DNA from: Pseudomonas sp. MWU15-20650 | GTDB lineage: Bacteria > Pseudomonadota > Gammaproteobacteria > Pseudomonadales > Pseudomonadaceae | Assembly: GCF_023242475.1 (NCBI RefSeq) | Contig: NZ_JALJFG010000019.1 | Span: 1-64,000 of the forward strand | Direction: 5' to 3' | Length of the DNA: 64,000 bases | Shown here: one piece after another, positions 56,681 to 64,000 of the stretch | How positions within the stretch are numbered: position 1 is the first letter of the stretch | Layout: each line of letters begins with the position of its first letter | Program-made: the position numbers and the translations under genes | Notes under the pieces: model-generated | The model's database searches: none | What the model was told of the DNA's origin: nothing | The model's input: only the letters and a program-made list of their open reading frames with translations

Positions 56681-57103
56681 ATGCGTCATTACGAAATCAT
56701 CTTTTTGGTCCACCCGGATCAAAGCGAGCAAGTCGGCGGCATGGTTGAGCGTTACACCAAGCTGATCGAAGAAGACGGCGGCAAAATCCACCGTCTGGAA
56801 GATTGGGGCCGTCGTCAACTGGCCTACGCAATCAACAATGTTCACAAGGCTCACTACGTGATGCTGAACGTTGAGTGCACTGGCAAGGCCCTGGCCGAGC
56901 TGGAAGACAACTTCCGCTACAACGATGCAGTGATCCGTAACCTGGTCATCCGTCGCGAAGAAGCCGTTACCGGCCAATCCGAGATGCTCAAGGCTGAAGA
57001 AAACCGCAGTGAGCGCCGTGAGCGTCGCGACCGTCCTGAGCACGAAGGCGCTGATAGCGTTGATAGTGATGACAGCGACAACAGCGATAACGCTGACGAG
57101 TAA
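56681..57103 (+). CDS. rpsF: 30S ribosomal protein S6
   Basis: S6 binds the central domain of 16S rRNA together with S18. The 140-residue protein begins [20 protein letters not shown] and contains [20 protein letters not shown], both typical of S6. The C-terminal tail is strongly acidic and Ser/Asp-rich ([16 protein letters not shown]), coded by a repetitive stretch; in E. coli the S6 tail is glutamylated, and this longer tail may serve similarly. AAGGAG precedes the ATG. It leads the rpsF-rpsR-DUF2232-rplI operon. Confidence 0.98.
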   Translation: MRHYEIIFLVHPDQSEQVGGMVERYTKLIEEDGGKIHRLEDWGRRQLAYAINNVHKAHYVMLNVECTGKALAELEDNFRYNDAVIRNLVIRREEAVTGQSEMLKAEENRSERRERRDRPEHEGADSVDSDDSDNSDNADE

Positions 57104-57131
57104 TCCACGGACCTTTTAAGGAGCCTATCAA

Positions 57132-57362
57132 ATGGCACGTTTCTTCCGTCGTCGTAAATTCTGCCGCTTCACCGCTGAAGACGTGAAAGAGATCGATTAC
57201 AAAGATCTCAACACTCTGAAAGCCTACGTATCCGAGACCGGCAAAATCGTTCCAAGCCGTATCACCGGTACTAAAGCTCGTTATCAGCGTCAGCTGGCCA
57301 CCGCTATCAAGCGCGCCCGCTTCCTGGCCCTGCTGGCCTACACCGACAGCCACGGCCGCTGA
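57132..57362 (+). CDS. rpsR: 30S ribosomal protein S18
   Basis: S18 is the partner of S6 in the platform of the small ribosomal subunit. The 76-residue protein is standard: [20 protein letters not shown] at the N-terminus, [13 protein letters not shown] and the basic [17 protein letters not shown], then [14 protein letters not shown]. Only one Cys-type residue of the zinc form is present, so it is the zinc-free version. AAGGAG lies upstream of the ATG. Confidence 0.98.
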
Positions 57363-57398
57363 GACCGGGCAGTCGACAAGTAGTAAGGGATTGAATGC

Positions 57399-58292
57399 AT
57401 GCGCGCCTTAGCTGAGTTCATCATGCGCGGTCGCGTGCAGGCCACTCTGGTAGTGGCTGGATGTGCGGCATTGCCGTTGCTTTATTGGTTGGGTGCTGCC
57501 GCAGGTTGCCTTGTGCTGCTGCGGCGCGGTTTGAAGGACGCCCTTGGCGTTCTTGCCCTGGGATTGTTGCCGGCCTTGATCTGGTGGCTGCAATTGGGTG
57601 ATCCACGGGTACTTCTGGTACTGCTGGGATCATCGAGCCTTGCGTTGGTTTTACGCGCAAGTGAGTCCTGGGTCCGCACGCTGCTGGTCAGCGTGGCATT
57701 GGGGTTGGTGTACTCAGTGATGCTTGGCGCGGCTTTCCGCCCGCAAATCGAGGCGCTGTCGCAGGAAATCGTCAAGATCCTGCCGATGGCCCTCGGGGAT
57801 CTCTACCAGCAATTGTCGGTAGATGAGCGAGCGCGGTTTGCGTCACTGATTGCCCCGGTCCTGACCGGCCTGATTGCGGCATTGTTGCAGGTCGTCAGCG
57901 TGCTGAGCCTGATTCTTGGGCGTTATTGGCAGGCGTTGTTGTACAACCCGGGTGGTTTTGGTCGCGAGTTTCGCAGTATCAGAATCCCCGCGGGGCCGGC
58001 GATGTTGCTGCTGGCGTGCATGGTTGTCGGGCCGAACTTCGGCCCACAGATGGCCTTGCTGGCGCCGATTTGCAGCGTACCGCTGGTGTTTGCCGGGCTG
58101 GCCCTGATTCATGGGCTGGTTGCGCGAAAGCGCCTGGCCAAGTTCTGGCTGGTGGGGTTGTACGTGACGCTGTTGCTGTTCATGCAGCTGATCTATCCGT
58201 TACTCGTGGTTTTGGCCATTGTCGACGGCCTGATTGATTTTCGCGGTCGTCTGGCGTCGAAAGACGCCGACAACGCGAACGGTGAAGGTTAA
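57399..58292 (+). CDS. DUF2232 membrane protein
   Basis: A 297-residue inner-membrane protein with about eight hydrophobic helices (for example ATLVVAGCAALPLLYWLGAA, TLLVSVALGLVYSVMLGAAF and GPAMLLLACMVVGPN). It belongs to the DUF2232 (YybS-like) group, whose role is not known. The place between rpsR and rplI is shared by pseudomonads and some other bacteria, also near dnaB, but no link to ribosomes is proven. A possible function in lipid or sporulation-like envelope processes has no support here. The start is an ATG at 57399. Confidence 0.85.
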   Translation: MRALAEFIMRGRVQATLVVAGCAALPLLYWLGAAAGCLVLLRRGLKDALGVLALGLLPALIWWLQLGDPRVLLVLLGSSSLALVLRASESWVRTLLVSVALGLVYSVMLGAAFRPQIEALSQEIVKILPMALGDLYQQLSVDERARFASLIAPVLTGLIAALLQVVSVLSLILGRYWQALLYNPGGFGREFRSIRIPAGPAMLLLACMVVGPNFGPQMALLAPICSVPLVFAGLALIHGLVARKRLAKFWLVGLYVTLLLFMQLIYPLLVVLAIVDGLIDFRGRLASKDADNANGEG

Positions 58293-58310
58293 AAGTTAGA
58301 GGATTTTCAC

Positions 58311-58757
58311 ATGCAACTGATCCTTCTGGAAAAAGTCGCCAACCTGGGCAACCTGGGCGACAAAGTGAACGTTAAGGCCGGCTACGGTCGTAACTACCTG
58401 CTGCCATACGGCAAAGCCACCGCTGCAACCGCTGCCAACCTGGCTGCGTTTGAAGAGCGTCGTGCTGAGCTGGAAAAAGCAGCAGCAGACAAAAAAGCTT
58501 CGGCCGAAACTCGCGCTGCCCAACTGGCTGAGCTGGAAGTGACTATCACTGCCACCGCTGGTGACGAAGGCAAGCTGTTCGGTTCGATCGGCACCCACGA
58601 CATCGCTGATGCACTGACCGCCTCCGGCGTTGAAGTGCAGAAGAGCGAAGTTCGTCTGCCGAACGGCACCATCCGCAACGTAGGCGAATTCGACGTAGCC
58701 GTGCACCTGCACGCCGAAGTTGAAGCCACCGTACGCGTTGTCGTGGTAGCAGCTTAA
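58311..58757 (+). CDS. rplI: 50S ribosomal protein L9
   Basis: L9 binds 23S rRNA at the base of the L1 stalk and reaches out along the ribosome by a long helix. The 148-residue protein has the N-terminal domain ([36 protein letters not shown]), the long central helix rich in Ala/Glu/Lys, and the C-terminal domain ([14 protein letters not shown]). E. coli L9 is 149 residues. AGAGGA precedes the ATG. It closes the rpsF operon; dnaB follows 110 bases later. Confidence 0.98.
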   Translation: MQLILLEKVANLGNLGDKVNVKAGYGRNYLLPYGKATAATAANLAAFEERRAELEKAAADKKASAETRAAQLAELEVTITATAGDEGKLFGSIGTHDIADALTASGVEVQKSEVRLPNGTIRNVGEFDVAVHLHAEVEATVRVVVVAA

Positions 58758-58867
58758 GCCGCACCTAACTGACTGGCACCTCGCGTGCCAGGCGGTTAAC
58801 ATCGGGCACGATCCTGTTTACAGGTCGTGCCTTTTGTTTTTCTACACACCCCAAATTCCAAGTGGCC

Positions 58868-60265
58868 ATGAACGATATTTCAGCTCCTGAGCAATACGAT
58901 CTGCAAACCGCTGCCCTGAAGGTGCCGCCGCATTCCATCGAGGCCGAACAAGCCGTGCTCGGTGGTTTGATGCTGGATAACAACGCCTGGGAACGCGTGC
59001 TGGATCAAGTCTCGGACGGTGACTTCTATCGCCATGACCACCGCCTGATCTTCCGTGCCATCGCCAAGCTGGCCGACCAGAACTCACCGATCGACGTGGT
59101 GACCCTGGCCGAGCAACTGGACAAGGAAGGCCAGACGTCCCAGGTTGGTGGTCTGGGCTACCTCGGTGAGTTGGCGAAAAACACGCCGTCCGTCGCCAAC
59201 ATCAAGGCGTACGCCCAGATCGTTCGCGAGCGGGCCACCCTGCGCCAGTTGATCGGCATCAGCACTGAAATTGCCGACAGCGCCTTCAACCCCGAAGGTC
59301 GCACCGCCGCTGAGATCCTCGACGAAGCCGAGCGCCAGATCTTCCAGATCGCCGAAGCGCGGCCAAAGACGGGCGGCCCGGTCAGCGTCAACGACCTGCT
59401 GACCAAGGCCATTGACCGCATCGACACCTTGTTCAACACCGATGCCGCGATTACCGGTATTTCCACCGGCTACACCGACCTCGACGAAAAGACCAGTGGC
59501 TTGCAGCCGTCCGACTTGATCATCGTCGCCGGCCGTCCATCCATGGGTAAGACCACCTTTGCGATGAACCTGGTGGAAAATGCCGTATTACGCAGTGACA
59601 AGGCCGTGCTGGTGTACTCCCTCGAGATGCCAGGCGAATCGCTGATCATGCGTATGCTCTCGTCGCTGGGGCGTATCGACCAGACCAAAGTGCGTTCCGG
59701 CCAACTGGAAGACGATGACTGGCCGCGCCTGACATCGGCGGTCAACCTGCTCAACGACCGCAAGCTGTTCATTGATGACACCGCCGGTATCAGCCCGTCT
59801 GAAATGCGGGCACGTACGCGCCGCCTGGTGCGTGAGCACGGCGACATCGCGCTGATCATGATCGACTACCTGCAGTTGATGCAGATTCCAGGTTCCAGCG
59901 GCGACAACCGGACCAACGAGATTTCCGAAATCTCCCGGTCCCTGAAAGCCCTGGCCAAGGAATTCAACTGCCCGGTGGTGGCGCTGTCCCAGCTCAACCG
60001 TTCCCTGGAACAACGTCCCAACAAGCGCCCGGTAAACTCCGACTTGCGGGAATCCGGAGCGATCGAGCAGGATGCCGACGTGATCATGTTCGTGTACCGC
60101 GACGAGGTGTATCACCCCGAAACGGAACACAAGGGCATTGCCGAGATCATCATCGGCAAGCAGCGGAACGGCCCGATCGGCTTTATCCGCCTGGCGTTCA
60201 TCGGCAAGTACACGCGTTTCGAGAACCTGGCACCGGGCAGCTACAACTTCGACGACGACGAATAA
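58868..60265 (+). CDS. dnaB: replicative DNA helicase DnaB
   Basis: DnaB is the hexameric helicase at the replication fork. The 465-residue protein has the N-terminal DnaG-interacting domain (HSIEAEQAVLGGLMLDN) and the RecA-like C-terminal domain with Walker A GRPSMGKTTFAMN, Walker B ALIMIDYLQLM and the DNA-binding/arginine finger region DLRESGAIEQDADVI. The ATG at 58868 gives the usual start MNDISAPEQ; a GTG two codons upstream is possible. Both RBSs are weak. In many gamma-proteobacteria alr follows; here a radical SAM gene follows instead. Confidence 0.98.
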   Translation: MNDISAPEQYDLQTAALKVPPHSIEAEQAVLGGLMLDNNAWERVLDQVSDGDFYRHDHRLIFRAIAKLADQNSPIDVVTLAEQLDKEGQTSQVGGLGYLGELAKNTPSVANIKAYAQIVRERATLRQLIGISTEIADSAFNPEGRTAAEILDEAERQIFQIAEARPKTGGPVSVNDLLTKAIDRIDTLFNTDAAITGISTGYTDLDEKTSGLQPSDLIIVAGRPSMGKTTFAMNLVENAVLRSDKAVLVYSLEMPGESLIMRMLSSLGRIDQTKVRSGQLEDDDWPRLTSAVNLLNDRKLFIDDTAGISPSEMRARTRRLVREHGDIALIMIDYLQLMQIPGSSGDNRTNEISEISRSLKALAKEFNCPVVALSQLNRSLEQRPNKRPVNSDLRESGAIEQDADVIMFVYRDEVYHPETEHKGIAEIIIGKQRNGPIGFIRLAFIGKYTRFENLAPGSYNFDDDE

Positions 60266-60313
60266 CCCTTCTGTTCTATTCCGACCATTACCGTCGGAAT
60301 TGGTCAAAATTTG

Positions 60314-60322
60314 TGCTATATT
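60314..60322 (+). promoter_or_regulatory. candidate extended -10 promoter of the radical SAM gene
   Basis: TGC followed by TATATT (60317-60322) and a GC-rich discriminator, 40 bases before the ATG. A hairpin (TTCCGAC/GTCGGAA, 60279-60299) just upstream may mark the dnaB transcript end, though it has no T-run. Confidence 0.45.
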
Positions 60323-60361
60323 CCGCGCCCGCGATTTTTCATCTCAACACCGGTCACCGTC

Positions 60362-62665
<2,304 letters not shown>

Positions 62666-62759
62666 TCGCCGCCTGAATATGCAAGACGCCAGCCTCGTGC
62701 TGGCGTTTTGCTTTCTGGTCGGTGGCGGGGCTGTTTGGTAAGGTGGCGCCCATTAGAGT

Positions 62760-62829
62760 GCTATCGGGAGCAAGCCCCCTCCCACATTTGAATGAGTCAG
62801 CGTGTGGGAGGGGGCTTGCTCCCGATAGC
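62760..62829. repeat. REP doublet (REPIN)
   Basis: Inverted cores CTATCGGGAGCAAGCCCCCT and AGGGGGCTTGCTCCCGATAG around 18 bases, in the gap between the radical SAM gene and the unknown cassette. Confidence 0.92.
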
Positions 62830-62867
62830 GTCAGTCCAGTTTCCACCCCTTCAAGGAAGAACACCCC

Positions 62868-63785
62868 ATGGGCAACCCCCTGGCAGGCATCGGCATGGAC
62901 TCCAACCGCTCCCAGTTCATGGCGCGCCAGCGTATTGAAAGCCAGATCAACCTGCCGCGGCTGTTTGCGGCCATCGACGCTGACCCCGGCATTGTCGGCG
63001 CGGGTGTCGTGTACATCGACGCCGACTTCAATGTCGTGACGCTGCGCGAATTCAAGCCCATCTGCAGCATCAAGCCCAAGCGCATCATTTTGCGTGAGGC
63101 GCAAAAGTACATAGCCCCCGCGCAGTTTGCCGATCAGGTGACCAACAATCCGCGTGAGTCTCGGCTCGTGGGGGAGGCCGTCAATACGACGTTGTCTTGT
63201 GCCGGCGCAATTCTGGGTTGGATTGTGGTGTTCAGCGGCACTGTCGCCGTACCGTTCACGGGTGGTGCGAGCCTGGTGGTGGCGGGCCTGGGCGCCACCG
63301 CTGCGGCGGCCAGTACCGCGCAGTGCGTGGTGGGAGGCATGAGAACGTTCAACGAACTCAATGACCCGACCGCCAACGACGATATGGACAACGAGGAATG
63401 GTATCGCTATGCGATGCCGGTATTGGACGCGGCCTCGCTGTTGGGCGCCGGCGCCTCTACCCTGACGACTGTTCGACTGTTGCAGGCTCGAAAAGCAACG
63501 ACAGGTAGAAGCTGGTACGAGCTGTCCAAGGGCTTGACCCGCCAGCAACGTAAGGCGCTCACCAAAGAGTTGCTAAGCCTGAAAGACCCACGCCTGAGCA
63601 ATAAGCTGCTGAAGTTGCGCCAGCGCTCCGGTGAGTTGGTGAAGCGCTATTCGGCGACCGAGATCAATCACGCGACTATTACGCAGATCAGGGACTCCCT
63701 CGGTGCCGCCATTGGTTTCACCGGCAGTGCTCTGTCCGGCAACATTCGAACCATCGCAGTGGGGTTGTACGAGGAGCTTGAGTGA
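62868..63785 (+). CDS. unrecognised protein with a glycine/alanine-rich membrane hairpin; possible effector
   Basis: A 305-residue protein I cannot assign to a characterised family. It has no signal peptide. The N-terminal 100 residues look like a compact alpha/beta domain (ESQINLPRLFAAIDADPGIV, GVVYIDADFNVVTLREF). About residues 107-155 form two Gly/Ala-rich hydrophobic segments (LSCAGAILGWIVVFSGTVAV, GGASLVVAGLGATAAAAS), suggesting membrane insertion. A linker and a basic helical C-terminus (SKGLTRQQRKALTKELLSLK) follow. A start at 62868 is preceded by AGGAAG. The next gene overlaps the stop by one base and encodes a membrane protein, so an effector/immunity pair is one reading; another is a plain envelope protein pair. 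Database labels such as NAD synthetase, which I recall for similar proteins, are not supported by any motif here. Confidence 0.7.
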   Translation: MGNPLAGIGMDSNRSQFMARQRIESQINLPRLFAAIDADPGIVGAGVVYIDADFNVVTLREFKPICSIKPKRIILREAQKYIAPAQFADQVTNNPRESRLVGEAVNTTLSCAGAILGWIVVFSGTVAVPFTGGASLVVAGLGATAAAASTAQCVVGGMRTFNELNDPTANDDMDNEEWYRYAMPVLDAASLLGAGASTLTTVRLLQARKATTGRSWYELSKGLTRQQRKALTKELLSLKDPRLSNKLLKLRQRSGELVKRYSATEINHATITQIRDSLGAAIGFTGSALSGNIRTIAVGLYEELE

Positions 63786-64000
63786 TGGTGCGCCAAGTCT
63801 CGTTAAAAGCTTTTTTGGCTGAGTATTTCCCTGCGTTTATTTGCGCATTTTTCCTTGCCTGCTTTTCCCTTTCTGCTGCCATTTCATTGGTTTCAAGTAC
63901 CTTTTTCCGCGGTGAACCAGAGCGAGCGCGTTACTCCTTTGTGGCGGCGGTTGTCTTGGGGCTGCTCTTGGCGGTCAGCCACTTCGTCATGATCCGGGGG
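63785..64000 (+). CDS. membrane protein, partial (cut by window end)
   Basis: An ATG at 63785 overlaps the previous stop (TGATG). The 72 visible codons encode two hydrophobic segments: AFICAFFLACFSLSAAISLV and YSFVAAVVLGLLLAVSHFVM, separated by a short charged loop (FFRGEPERARY). There is no stop before the window ends, so the length is unknown. Its DNA is richer in A and T at the start than its neighbours. Tight coupling to the unknown 305-residue protein suggests a joint function, for example as its immunity or partner protein; that is inference. Confidence 0.65.
   Translation, partial: MVRQVSLKAFLAEYFPAFICAFFLACFSLSAAISLVSSTFFRGEPERARYSFVAAVVLGLLLAVSHFVMIRG

Noticed and set aside
62868..63785. 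NAD synthetase label for the 305-residue protein
   Set aside because: The PP-loop (SGGxDS) and other NAD synthetase motifs are missing.

Overview
The window is a core-genome segment of a fluorescent Pseudomonas, most likely of the P. fluorescens group. Three things point there: the gene order from hldE through waaA, thiC, parE/parC, serB, psd, motAB, mutL, hfq, purA, rnr and rpsF to dnaB follows the PA4996 to PA4928 segment of P. aeruginosa as I remember it; the DNA is GC-rich; and the intergenic gaps carry the REP/REPIN hairpins (core GGGAGGGGGCTTGCTCCCGA) typical of this group. No phage, insertion sequence, CRISPR array or rRNA is visible.

Layout. 1-8.8 kb: LPS inner-core genes (hldE, waaA) around a reverse-strand redox operon (FAD oxidoreductase, aldo/keto reductase, unknown protein), an SMR efflux pump divergent from a LysR regulator, and a TolC-type outer-membrane channel. 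8.8-12.6 kb: thiamine module (TPP riboswitch, thiC, HMP transporter cytX). 12.6-16.2 kb: lipoprotein, then nudF, DUF1249, cpdA and yqiA. 16.3-21.5 kb: topoisomerase IV (parE, a secreted phytase-like protein, parC). 21.7-26.3 kb: PqiC-like lipoprotein, a membrane protein with a degenerate cyclase-like domain, serB, and a four-unit tandem amplification of the serB/psd junction. 26.3-29.6 kb: psd, rhdA and an HDOD protein on the reverse strand.

29.7-35.3 kb: flagellar stator genes motAB behind a candidate FliA promoter, then rsgA, orn, a UPF0126/TRIC channel and queG. 35.3-47.6 kb: one long forward superoperon, nnrD-tsaE-amiB-mutL-miaA-hfq-hflX-hflK-hflC-hisZ-purA. 47.7-52.3 kb: a chemoreceptor and a ferric-iron ABC importer (binding protein and permease, no ATPase). 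52.4-52.9 kb: two tandem tRNA-Leu(CAG) genes, each with its own promoter and terminator. 53.0-62.7 kb: rnr, rlmB, rpsF-rpsR-DUF2232-rplI, dnaB and a YgiQ-type radical SAM protein. 62.9-64.0 kb: an unrecognised two-gene cassette cut off by the window end.

Most genes are housekeeping. The parts least explained by known biology are the terminal cassette, the pseudo-cyclase-like membrane protein beside serB, the serB/psd tandem array and the three-gene redox operon. All gene calls rest on reading motifs and synteny; no database search was run.
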